A stretch of 64,000 bases of DNA from the NCBI GenBank assembly GCA_029255685.2, contig CM055314.2, forward strand, positions 7,706,399 to 7,770,398, written 5' to 3'. A model generated the notes under the pieces. The model made no database searches. It worked only from the letters and a program-made list of their open reading frames with translations, and was not told where the DNA came from. The DNA comes from Silene conica (Eukaryota; Streptophyta; Magnoliopsida; Caryophyllales; Caryophyllaceae). A program made the translations under genes and the position numbers. Positions 48,525 to 59,376 of the stretch are shown here, one piece after another; the stretch's first letter is position 1; every line of letters begins with the position of its first letter.

Positions 48525-48818
48525 AGAGGAGTTGGTCAGCAATGTCTTTTGGTCTACGATATATGATATTATTTCCGACTGTCTTAATTTGGTTCCCCAA
48601 CTCACATGGTTAGCTACTTTGGATCGATATCTTAGAAGAGTTTCTATTAGGATAGAGGATCGGTTTCCGTATTTTCATTGTGTTTCCCTTAGTTACTGTC
48701 CTAAAAAGCTGAATAGGATCGCTCACCAAATAGCCTTTGCTGAGGCTAGACGATGAGGTTGCCCTCCTATTTTTATGCATTATGTCAAAAAAAAAAGAAA
48801 AAAAAAGAGAGGAGTTGG
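48525..48818 (+). mobile_element. 5'-truncated LINE (L1-type) 3' end with target duplication
   Basis: The insert 48536-48807 is flanked by a perfect 11-bp duplication AGAGGAGTTGG (48525-48535 and 48808-48818) and ends in an A-rich tail. Its open frame (48532-48756) ends FPYFHCVSLSYCPKKLNRIA then HQIAFAEARR, like the C-terminal strand and helix of the RNase H-like domain of plant LINEs. It lies about 0.7 kb downstream of the 43-kb gene. Confidence 0.88.
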
Positions 48819-49279
48819 GTCCTATTCTTTTCGGCTGAAACGGACTGAATTGAATTAATTGGGGGTAGAGCTTAATTGAACTAAATTGAGTGGAGCTGAG
48901 GTGATGTGACTTTAGTTGAATTAAAAGTTAATTTTTGTGGAGAGATTAACTGAATCTAATTGATTGAACGTAAATAAAACTTAACGGAATATAGTCAAGC
49001 AAAATTGAAAGAAGATGGAATTAAGCAAAAAGAACATGGCCTTAGAGGGATTTAATGAAAGAAGGTGACAGACTCGAAGTCTATTTAGGCAATGCTCCAC
49101 AAGATTTGCTCTTGGGGGCTTGAACCCAACAATTTAAAGGGTTGATCTCCTTTTATAGAGAGAAACAAATTTATTTAATTTTAATTTTAGCTGGTTCTAA
49201 ATTTCTGACATCCTCCTATATACACTAAAAAAAATTACACTTCTTCAAATTCTTCCGCTCAAATTTTCCGCCTAAGTAA

Positions 49280-49540
49280 TATTCTATTGGAAAACATTTA
49301 TTTACTAATTAATTAAAATTTTCTATCTATATTTACTATTAAACAATATTTATCTCTTAATTAATTTTATAACGTCATTCATTGTTTGAGTTTTACATAA
49401 ATAAGACTAATAAAATATTTCATATTATGTATGTAAATTTTTTTCTAATTTAAAATTTACATTAGTTTAATTAATTGTCAAATTCTCTAATATATGTACC
49501 TAAAATACTATGCATTTGCACGGAAACTACCCTAGTTATA
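49280..49540. repeat. Dispersed AT-rich repeat (pair with 54930-55200)
   Basis: Both copies share TTATCNCNTAATTAATTTTA, TAACRTCANTCATTGTTT and TTTTACATAAATAARACTAA in the same order. This copy ends near TGCATTTGCACGGAAACTAC then CCTAG|T, which could be a weak Helitron 3' end. No coding capacity. The rest of 48820-49999 has no recognisable gene. Confidence 0.5.
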
Positions 49541-50280
49541 GAAGTAATCATCATTTTAAATTCAAACTTTCACATCTCCAAATTTTTTCTGCTTAAATTT
49601 CCTGACTAGACAATACTCGTTCCCTAATTAATTAAGGGTTGTACTTTTTCACATACAATTTTTACGTTTTTTACCCTTGTTATTTTTTCAATCTTTCTCA
49701 CTCTAAACTCAAAAGTCAAAACAACTCACTCACCCACAAAAAAAAAAAATCCACCTCTCCCTCTCAGCTTCGTCAGACCCGTCCACCGTCATCCCCTCCC
49801 TTGCTCCAACGTCCCCTCCCGTCAGCGAATCCACTAGACCACCTAGCACCACCACGCAGTCTAACTAGGTAAATCTATATGTACTAATTAGTTTTCTTAA
49901 CAAGTTATTAACTACTACAGTACTTTACTAGAACAAAAACGAAAGATTCTAAATAGAAACCGCCAATTTTGCTAACCTTGAATTTCTATTCAAAAAACAG
50001 CGGCCACATTTCTGCTCTCAAGTATCACCTTTTTCCGGCAACCACTTCACTTCTAGTCCGTTATCCGGTAAGTTTCTATTTTCTTTTGTGAGACGGTTTT
50101 ACACTAGTGTACTCAAAGTACTTTGGAAGTAGGTACGTAATAGCGACCTCTTATGTGTAGGGTTTAGGGTACAATTTTCCGACACTTTCTCAAAACCCTA
50201 ATCCAATTATAAATGTAATTGTAATTGTAATTGTCCCCTAAATTATCTTCTCTTTTTTTGTTAGTGCTTTTCAGGTATTA

Positions 50281-53200
50281 ATGGACATTAACGATGCTGA
50301 TGTTGATGTTGATGTTGACGAGGAGGAGGAGGATCTCGATTTCTCGAGGAATTACTTCTTGGCTAAAGAATTAGCTAGTTCAGCTAAAAAATCAGGGAAT
50401 AAGTTATCTGATATTGACCTTGTTTCTGAAGAGGTAATTGTTTGAAGTTATTGATTTGGGTGAATTATTGGGATTACATTGCTGTGTTTGTGTAGGAGTT
50501 GAGAGAGGCGGTGGCTAATCTGAAGCCGAAACATGAGAAAGAAGTTAAGAATTTGACGGCTACCTATAAGAGGTGGTATGAGACTTGGTTGTTTGAAATA
50601 AGGTAGTTTAGTGTTTGATTTATTTGATTTGTTGCATTGTTGATTTTTGATTACAATAGAGTCGAAAGCTTAGTGTTCATTTGGTTTTGGATTATGAGGG
50701 AGAAAAGCTTAGTGATTCGTTAAAATTGGTTGCATTTGGGCATGCGGAAGCAACATCTCCGTGCCGTTAACACAAGGGCAAGGTTGTAGACTGAGTTAAG
50801 CCTTCTTTCAATTTCTTATCCGTTTCCTACTCGTGCTCAATCTTGACCTTGGACCTTATCGAGAGATGTTTGGTTGTGTGTGTCCACACATAATCAAACC
50901 TCCCTTGCCCCCTCCCCTTGGCCGTCTCCTAAATCCAAGGTCAAGGCCAATGCCAATGCCAAGTCAGGGAAAAACCAAGGCAAACTCCGGGTAAGGGGGG
51001 CTTGGTTATGTGTGGCATGTGCACATGCCTTTTTAAGTATGTGCACACATAACAAGCATCCCTTTCCCCCTGACTTGACCTTGGCCTTGACCTTCGATTT
51101 AGGAGTTGACTAGGGGGAGGGGGCAAGGATGCTTGGTTATGTGCGCACATACTTTTTACCCCCTGTTTTTAAATATGAACCTTGAATTCGTTGTTCAATA
51201 AATCATATCCACTAATAGGTAATGGAGAGAGATATAAAATAGAGAGGATCCACTCCGTCTAATGTTCATCCATCCCCTGTTAGGCGGTTACCCCCATTTG
51301 TTGGTGGTTTTGTGGCATACTGGCATTGGAGTAATGTTGTTGTCGTCAATTTTCCTTTTTTATGTTATTGTCATTTCTACATTCTTTCATCCAGCCACAC
51401 TGCGGATACCTTCGACTTGGGGTTTTCAGTATCTGACATTGCTGGTTTTTGCCAATCAAGAAATAATGGAGCTTAATTTGACGTTTTTTATATTATTTTT
51501 TTAGCTTGATTTAGCTGATATGGGGGGACATTGATCTTGCCAAGCTATAGTTTCAGCAATTTGTATGAGTTTATTCCTAAACCTTTGATTCATTTTGTAT
51601 GGTCTCAGGTGTGGCTTTGGCCTTCTTATGTATGGTTTTGGATCGAAAAAGGCCTTAATTGAGGATTTTGCTTCAAGAACATTGACGGAGGTTTCTGTGC
51701 TTGTCATCAATGGTTATCTACAATCAGTAAATATCAAACAGGTGACATTACTGCAAAGCTCTAGAATTTTTGTTCTTTCTGAGCAGCTCCCTTATTCTGT
51801 CTGAAGAGATTCTGTTGAAAATCTTTGTAACTAATTTCAAAAGGCGAGATAACTTGTTACTAAATAGTCTATTTCTCAGGTTATCATTGCAGTGGCTGAA
51901 CTTTTTATGGAGGAAGTGAAATTAAATCGGAAAACAGCAGGAAGCTATCCGAAAATTCAACAACCATTCAATTCTAAATCCATGGACGATTTGCTTGCTT
52001 TTCTAAATGGATATGGGGAAAGCAAGAGTGATAAATTTGTCTGTATTCTGGTTCATAATATTGATGGACCTGGGTTACGGGACTCTGAAAGTCAACAATA
52101 TCTTGCACGGCTGGCCGCTTGTGCTCATGTTCGAATGGTTGCTTCCATTGATCATGTGAATGCAACTTTGTGTAAGCACTCTCACCCTTTCCTGTCGCTC
52201 TGAATAACGACAGCTAGATTCCCAGGATAATATTAACCAGTAGGCACCTTTGCTACTATTTGGACAAAAGAGTTAAGACATGGTTAAAGATATGTACTGT
52301 AAAGCCGAAATATTCATACCAGTAGAATGCATTTCGACTACTATTTCTTATAAGTTTGCTTAACTGATGGGTACTTGGTACTTCATTTTCATGGAGTAGC
52401 AGATGGTTGTCCCACTGTCGGCCTAAAGTTACTTGGAAACTTGTAAGCTGTAGGCAGGCACCTTTGCTGCTAATCACGACTTCTATCCTGTAATACTCCA
52501 TGATAAATTTTAGCGTCACAAGTGTATTCGATAAGAATAGACATTTTCTCTCTTTGTCAGTGTCTGTACATCAAATTGAAGCAACCACTGGTGTAGTTCA
52601 ACTGGGATTTCAGAAATTTCTAAAAATGTTATGCTGTTTTATCCGGGTCTGAGTTATATCTTTAGTGGATTTACTGCATATTACTTCATGATAAACAATA
52701 GAACAGATAAGTCTGTCAGTTGGATATTAGAGAGTTGTTAGTTAGCTCTAATGACTTTGCTCTTGCAGTATGGGACAAGAAAATGGTGCACACACAATTC
52801 AACTGGCGCTTTCATCACGTCCACACTTTCGCACCATACAAGGTTGAAACAACATTCTTTCCTTTAGTTCTTGCAAATGCTGGTAGTGCTCAAAGTGCCA
52901 AAACTGCTGCTATTGTCCTCCAAAGTTTGACCCCGAATGCTCAGAGTGTATTTAAAGTTCTCGCTGATTTTCAATTGGCTCATCCAGATGAAGAAGGTAA
53001 ATAGCTTCTTCTGAATTAAGATACAAATTTTCGATGAGTTGGTCTCATGACGAGTGGTGACTGGTGACCAATACATTAGCTACATTCTTTTATTTCGGTT
53101 TTCAGTGGGCTAATGCCTCGCCTATCTTGATGAAGAAGGTGAATGACTTTTTCTGAACTAACAGACACAAAGTATCATATGATACGGTCTATTGATACGA

Positions 53201-53573
53201 TTATCACGAGATTGATCCACGTAGACACATAGTGGGGTAGATACTTTGTAAATGGGAGGTTGTCTCACATAGTCGCATGATATTTATTTGAGACGGTCTC
53301 TCATGAGATTAGCTGTGGGTTTCAGGGCGGTTCAAGCATATAATAATTATTAATAACTCCTTTTATCTTGCAGGGATGCCAGTAACCGATTTGTATACAG
53401 TGTGTCGTGAGCGGTTCCTGGTGAGTAGTCAGGTCACCCTCAACTCCCATCTAACAGAGTTTAAAGATCACGAGTTAGTCAAGACGAGAAAACACTCTGA
53501 CGGCCAAGATTGTTTGTATGTTCCTCTCTCCAGTGAAGCTATTGAGAAACTGTTAATTGAGATTAGTCAGTAG
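50281..53573 (+). CDS. ORC2: Origin recognition complex subunit 2, complete, 6 coding exons
   Basis: The exons are 50281..50433, 50496..50602, 51609..51741, 51880..52171, 52769..52996 and 53374..53573. They total 1113 nt (370 aa plus stop), close to the 363 aa of Arabidopsis ORC2, with every junction in phase. Residues 1-25 are very acidic ([15 protein letters not shown]). The conserved core follows: [104 protein letters not shown] and [20 protein letters not shown]. This is an AAA+-like core plus winged-helix subunit of the nuclear complex that marks replication origins. A leader exon ending about 50068 (ATCCG|GTAAGT) with an acceptor at 50274 is likely. Intron 2 (1 kb) contains a foldback repeat. 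Confidence 0.95.
50870..51165. repeat. Foldback inverted repeat in ORC2 intron 2
   Basis: Outer arms (ATGTGTGGACAC-type at the left, CTTGGTTATGTGCGCACATA at the right) and inner arms (GGTCAAGGCCAATGCC versus TGACCTTGGCCTTGACCTTC) give nested self-complementarity around a centre near 51040. The arms are rich in CCCCCTCCCC/GGGGGAGGGGG. Confidence 0.65.
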
Positions 53574-55233
53574 ATTACTGTCATGAACACTAATTTGCTG
53601 TATTTGCCCATCTCATGTGTAATGAAAACTCGTCTTCTGAAGCAAACCCTGTCACACTTTCTTCATATATTTGTGTTTTGGCTGACCAAATATTTTTATT
53701 TTTATAAATGAACCTGAGAAAATGATTGTAATTGGACTTGACAAAATTAGCCCGACTCGAATAACCCACCCAACCTGTTTTTGACACGATCCGAGATTGA
53801 CACGTAATAGAATTGAATCGATCAATATAATTTGACATGAATGTTTATTGGCTCACGCGATTTATATCCCTAAATAACTTGATAAGAGACTTGAAAATGA
53901 GCCAAATTCGAATTGACTTGATTTGACCTGATTTGACAAATAAATCATACTGTATTAGACTTGAAAATAACTACTAATTAATCCGAGCTGAACTAATCCA
54001 ACCTAATCACAGCTGAATTAAATACTTTAGGTATATAAGGCACAAATCACTAACTACGTAGTACGGACTCTTCTCGTAGTGAGTCGTACCGTGTTTGACC
54101 CCGACACTCCACGAACACACGCGTATCCATGATATTTGAGCCGTGTCCATCGCGTGTCCACGGTATTTGGTCATCATTTGAGGTGAAAGATGTTCTTTAG
54201 ACGAAAAGTGTTATCGAAAAAGATTAATTAGAATATTGGTTCAGATGAGAAATGAGAAAGAGTTATTATCAATGACAAGTTTTACTTCACTTATTTAAAA
54301 TTAATATCAAATATTTTTACAAAAATAAAATCAAACATTTATAACTATTAAACGTATATTTTATTAAATTAAATTTAAATAATGTGTCCTATATTCTAAA
54401 TCTCATCACATATCGTGTCACGTATCCGTATCGTATCCGTGTGCCTCCGTTTTGATCCTACCTAAACCACCAACTCTCACGTCCTATCTCGTCACTTTTC
54501 AAGTTTTCAATCATAAATTTGTTTGTCAATTAGTCATTAACAAACTCAATAATAATTAATGTTAGTCGCTTTCAAATCCTTAAATCATCCGCTTTCAAAT
54601 TCTCAAATCATTTCTAGAATTAAAACTATACCCTTCTCTAAAACTTTTGTGTATTCTTAGTAATTCACAACTTAAAATTATTTTATTTGAAAAACGCTTA
54701 CCTACATCACGTTATTTGTCTAATTTTACCAAATCACGATTTTCTTTTTTAAAAAAAAGCTTATTCAGTACAAACAACTCGGTATAACACATACCCGCGA
54801 TCTATCTAGTACCCACCTGAAAAAAAAACCACCGTCTTTAAATTCTCTCTTCATTAATAAACCCATTAAAATCCAATTAAATCTTAATTACCAACCCAGC
54901 TCCTAATTTTACCACTTAAGTTACCTGGGTGATTTTTTATTAGACAAAATTTGTTTTCTAATTAGTTAATGTTAACTATATATATTTACTACTATAAAAC
55001 GATATTTATCACCTAATTAATTTTATAACATCAATCATTGTTTTTACTTTTACATAAATAAAACTAATAATATATCTCATTGGAATTTATATATGCAATT
55101 TTTTCATCATTTTATTTTAAAATAAAGGTAAACTAAATTAATTTGATTAATTATCAAAAATTTTACAAAATACCGTATATCTCGAGAAGATGCACAAACC
55201 TATACTTATATCATCCATAATAATAAACACACG
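53574..55233. other. Intergenic, no gene seen
   Basis: Contains simple TTGACTTGATTTGACC-type sequence near 53920, a GTGTCC/GGACAC-rich stretch at 54090-54160 and 54405-54450 resembling the hAT-like repeats at 13.7 and 25.6 kb, and the AT-rich repeat at 54930-55200. Confidence 0.5.
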
Positions 55234-56628
55234 TGAAGAGTTAAGAACGAATAAACACCTAAGAGGGGGAGGGGGTGAATTAGGTGTGACCCTTTTAAAA
55301 TTTTAACGACAACTACACTTGAGAGACTTAATAACGAGTAAGTTCACAAGATGAGCAAAGTGTTCTATGCAACAGTATGATTGACTGTTACACAGAAACT
55401 TGGAATCGTTCAAGTAAGCGAGAATAAAGCGAAGAGTATGTAAGTAAATAAACAAACAACCAAAGTTAAAAAATTGGTTCAGTCTCTACTCCGAGACCTA
55501 CGTCCAACCGTTATTTTATTGATTGTTTAGAAATTTACTCCAACAACTAAACGAATACAAGTAAAATAACTCGCCAACCTACTCCGGTTGCATTTGCTCG
55601 AAGCTACTCCGCTTCAAGACTTGACTCAAACTTAAAGCTACTCCGCTTCAAGAGTTTTAGGACGTTCTATCTCTGGTTTACAGGATCAGAATCTCAGATG
55701 TTCACTTAAGAACGTGGAGATTTACATTTAAGATCTAAACACGAGAATCATGGAACAAACTCATTATGTCACAGTGTAGCTTACTGATGCATGGAGATTT
55801 TCAGACCGAGTTTGAGAAAAACGTTTGAAGACTTTTAAACCTAAAAATGGTTTTGCAAAACATAAAGAAAGAACTTTGAATGCTTAAGAGTTTTGCAGAA
55901 AACTTCAATAAATATTGTAAAAGCCTTAGCATTGAATGAGGCTAAGGGGTTTCTTTTATAGTACCTCAAATGTGGGTATTACCCAATGTGTACTTCCTTT
56001 GTACTTTTGTCCATTGGATAATAGTTAGCCCACTTGACAAGTACATGTTGTTGTTTAGTTTTCATTGGCTCTTGACAAAGCAAATCAGATTTGTGTTTGT
56101 AAAATATCTTCTAATAAGATGCTTAGTACTATTTACATTTCAAATGTAAACAATTCATAAGTCCTTATTATTTTACGAAATGTGGTACACTACGAATAAG
56201 ACGGGTTTTTACGCTTCAATTCGTGCGTGCCAAAAGAGAAGATGATTTTACAAGAAAATAGATTTTGACAATTATTTTCAGAAAACTAAAGTGACTGTTT
56301 TGCACATTACTTGAAAACATTTTTCTCGTACTAAAAAACTCCATGCGGTACAGACGCAACAGTCTGATGGACTGTTGCATGACAAAGCTAACACTTGATT
56401 TTAACGAGGATGTTCCACTTACTCTTACATTTGTGACTTAGGTTACAAGGGGATGTTCTTGACTTGTGTTGTTCTTCTTGATCATGTTTGAAACATAATG
56501 GATGATCTCTTTGTTGCCTTTGTTCTTCAATCCATTTGCTTAGCCTTGAATACTCAATTCATGCTACTTAAGAACAAACAATTAATATTAACAAGGACTT
56601 GTCATCATCAACTTAAAATGTTCCAACA
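55234..56628 (-). repeat. 3' LTR of the Sirevirus
   Basis: The minus-strand start TGTTGGAACATTTTAAGTTG at 56628 is certain from its position next to the purine tract. The far end near 55234 (..CTTAACTCTTCA) is inferred from TG..CA symmetry and the usual LTR tail CACCCCCTCCCCCTCTTAGG; it could move by a few tens of bases. Three copies of the 23-bp dyad lie inside. The partner LTR is beyond the right edge, so no target duplication could be checked. Confidence 0.8.
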
Positions 56629-56860
56629 AATTCCCCCTTTGATGATGACAAGCCTAAAACATGTGATTTTTTCCCCCTAAACCCAAGGTCGGTCTAAACA
56701 CCTAACATGATTGTTCACATATGATCAAGAGGTTAAAAACTAATATGCCTTAGTCTAAGTAGTTCGTTCCAAGCATCAAGCTAAGACATATTCAAAGTGA
56801 ACGTTAGCCTAAGAGTTACGAGACAAACAACACATGTTAAAACCACATACTTCCCCCTCT
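56629..56860 (-). promoter_or_regulatory. Polypurine tracts before the 3' LTR
   Basis: On the minus strand AAAGGGGGAATT (56640-56629) abuts the LTR. Two further purine runs, TTAGGGGGAA (about 56679-56671) and AGAGGGGGAA (about 56860-56851), lie upstream. Multiple tracts are a known Sirevirus habit. Confidence 0.75.
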
Positions 56861-57040
56861 TGACATCATCAAGGGGGGACCAAATACACCTGCAAAAGAG
56901 TTCACATGACATAGTTCATAGAAGCATAGTACTTAGAGTGCATAAAACAAAAACAACCACAAAATAAACAGTGTACTTAAGACAAGTTTTTGAAAAGCCA
57001 CGGGAAGGGGGTTTAATGATTAGTGGGGATGGTTGATTGT

Positions 57041-58920
57041 TTAGGATGCAAAGCGCTCAAGAAGGTCTTCATTCATGGTTTTGAGCTCAGCCATTGCTCC
57101 TTTCAAGTAGCTCACGTCCTTGACCAGCTGCCCCATAGTTTCAGCCAACTGATTCAACCGAGCAAGGACTTCCCTCTGATCAACATTCCCTCCTACTGTT
57201 GCTTGAGTTTTCTTCACCAAAACTCCATTAACCACGGCCATGCTCATCCTTGACAACAACCCCGATGCCATCTCATCACTCAATTTTTCAACAGCTGGGC
57301 TACCCTTTTTCACCACCCTCTCAGCAGAAAACACCAATGATAGCCACATACCATATGGCACCACGAAAGTAGTGTCAAAAACACCGTTTTGGAAACCGGT
57401 GGCCGCTTCATGGATGCGGGAAAATATAAGGCGCGGAAGGTTGATGGGTTTGTGTTTAACAATATGGTGAATAAGGAGCATGTCAAGAAGAGAGCATCTC
57501 CCACGGCTATTGTTGCTAGGTACTAGGTTGCGAAATACGAGGTTAAAGACAAAGCGAATTGGGGCGGGAAGTTCAATGGCATAGATATTGGTTGGGCCCT
57601 CGGGTGCACTAGGACGAAGTACCTTGAGTACTTGAGCACTTGTGACTTCCTCCACTTCCCCCAGTCACGTTTAGGAAACGTTGTCAACCCCACATCAGAG
57701 ATCTCAAGCAACCCAGCAAGCCTCTCAATAGTGAGAACAAATGGCTTACGGTTTATCACAGCAGAAAGGGTACCCGAAGCAACATCAACTCTGACTGTTG
57801 CATAGAATTGGATGACTTCGGACAAGTACATGGGACTATACTTGTCGAGAAGGTTCACCCAACCCTGTGCAAACATAGCTTCCTTAAAATATTTAAAAGC
57901 GGGTGATGAATCATACCAAGACTTGCGATATCGTCTTCCACTGTGAAAGCAACAGTTGAGGATACTGTGACATGTCTTCAATGTGTCCTCCGGCAAGTCA
58001 AGAGAGTTTAGATGATTAGCCACATCATTTTTGAAGGGTTCTGGGTATGAGGACACGGCAAGAGTGCGACAAGTGTTGGCGAGTGTCTTGTCTCCCATAA
58101 TTTCCTCATCATCTTCTTCAAGAGAGGACAAGAGCTTTGATGCTTTGGCCCTCTTAGCCGGGCGAGTTTTGGATGCGGACCCTTTTCGCTTCACGGTTTT
58201 GGTTGATTTGGTGGGTGGACGTTCATGGGGGATTTCATCATCCTCTTCTTCTTCAACAATTGCTGGCATCTTTCCTTTGGAACGGGTTTTGGACGAGGGT
58301 TCGGAAAACAGTGGGTCAAGCGTTTCCTCGAACACCTCATCTTCATTCTGAATTCCTTCTTCTTCAACAGTGGTGTTCACTGTTTCATCCTCATCCACAG
58401 CCTCCGTGTTTCTCTCCTTTGTTCCCACGCTTTCTTCATTCATTTCCGAGTTTTCCTTTTCTTTGCTAGCACTCATTTCATTGAGTGTTTCAACAACCTC
58501 ATTTTCCTCTTCTTCCACAACCACCTTCGATTTCTTCTTCGTTGTTTCCTTCTTATTTTTCTCCTTTTCTTTTAATTTTTTCGTCTCCTCTTCCTTTTTC
58601 TTACTAAGATCAGCCATGATTTGATCAATCTCATCACTTTCAGTTGCCTCATTGTCCTCGATATTCAAATCAGGAATATCGGACCTCGCTTCTTCTTCAC
58701 TTTCTCTGACATTTGCCTCTTTATTTTTATTACCTTCTTCTTCCTCATCGGTATCAAAATCTACCGAAGGATCAAGTTGAAGGGAAATGGGTTCCCTTCG
58801 TCCCTTGCCACGCATTTTTCGACCGTTTTTACCACCTCGGACAGCCACCTTCTTACGGGATTGAATGGTTTTGGTGGATTCGGAGGCAGTGGTAACATTT
58901 GATTCGGGTTGGGTAGACAT
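57041..58920 (-). pseudogene. Extra downstream ORF of the Sirevirus, one frameshift
   Basis: The first frame starts with the ATG at 58920 (MSTQPESNVTTASESTKTIQ) and runs to about 57660; the second continues in another frame to a stop at 57041. The join lies near a run of five G (57658-57662). Residues about 20-50 are basic. A long acidic and Lys-rich low-complexity stretch (about 55-240) is likely coiled coil. It is followed by a globular region, with FKEAMFAQGWVNLLDKYSPM and KPFVLTIERLAGLLEIS, resembling the plant-transposon-protein domain often found in ORFs of large plant retrotransposons. The C-terminal part has ELPAPIRFVFNLVFRNLVPS and RCSLLDMLLIHHIVKHKPI, and ends in a coiled coil. No signal peptide or membrane segment was seen, so it does not look like a membrane envelope protein. 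The role is unknown. The 456 bp between it and pol hold no ORF. Confidence 0.75.
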
Positions 58921-59376
58921 ATTCTTTCTTTTTGCTACAAACTTTGGGTTGAAGGAATTTCTAAGATTTTATAGTTCTCTTGCAAGATTTTTGGGAGGCA
59001 TTATATTGAAGAGGGGAGGTGAAGGTTGTACGGTTTTGGACGGGTGAGGAAGGAGAGGAGTTTGGCAGTTATTTTTGAATTTTGTATAATGAAAGTACAA
59101 ATTGCATGGGAAATGAAGGGATAAGAGTAGGTAGTTGTTTAATATGTAGGAGGTTGTACTTTATGAGAAGGATGGTTGGTTTTGATGTGACAATACATTT
59201 AATTTTGAGTGGCTCAACAAGTAAAAGTACACTATTCACTTTAATTGTGATTTTATTTTACATAGGTAGTACTACACATAATATTAAACATAGTTGATGA
59301 GTACTAATTTTTAGCATGCATTAAGTTATCCCCTCTAGTCAATCATGTAGGAGAAGTACGTGATTTTTCAATTTCG
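58921..59376. other. Non-coding gap between pol and the downstream ORF
   Basis: No open frame worth calling on the minus strand. If the downstream ORF is expressed, a splice acceptor or internal promoter should lie here; no convincing one was picked out by eye. Confidence 0.5.

Noticed and set aside
49639-49872. Pro/Ser-rich open frame near 49.7 kb as a small gene
   Set aside because: Poly-A and Pro-rich translation without a family match; it lies in the ORC2 upstream region and may be untranslated leader or promoter.
58031-58902. Phe/Ser-rich plus-strand frames opposite the Sirevirus extra ORF
   Set aside because: Antisense shadows of the acidic, Lys-rich coding region on the minus strand.
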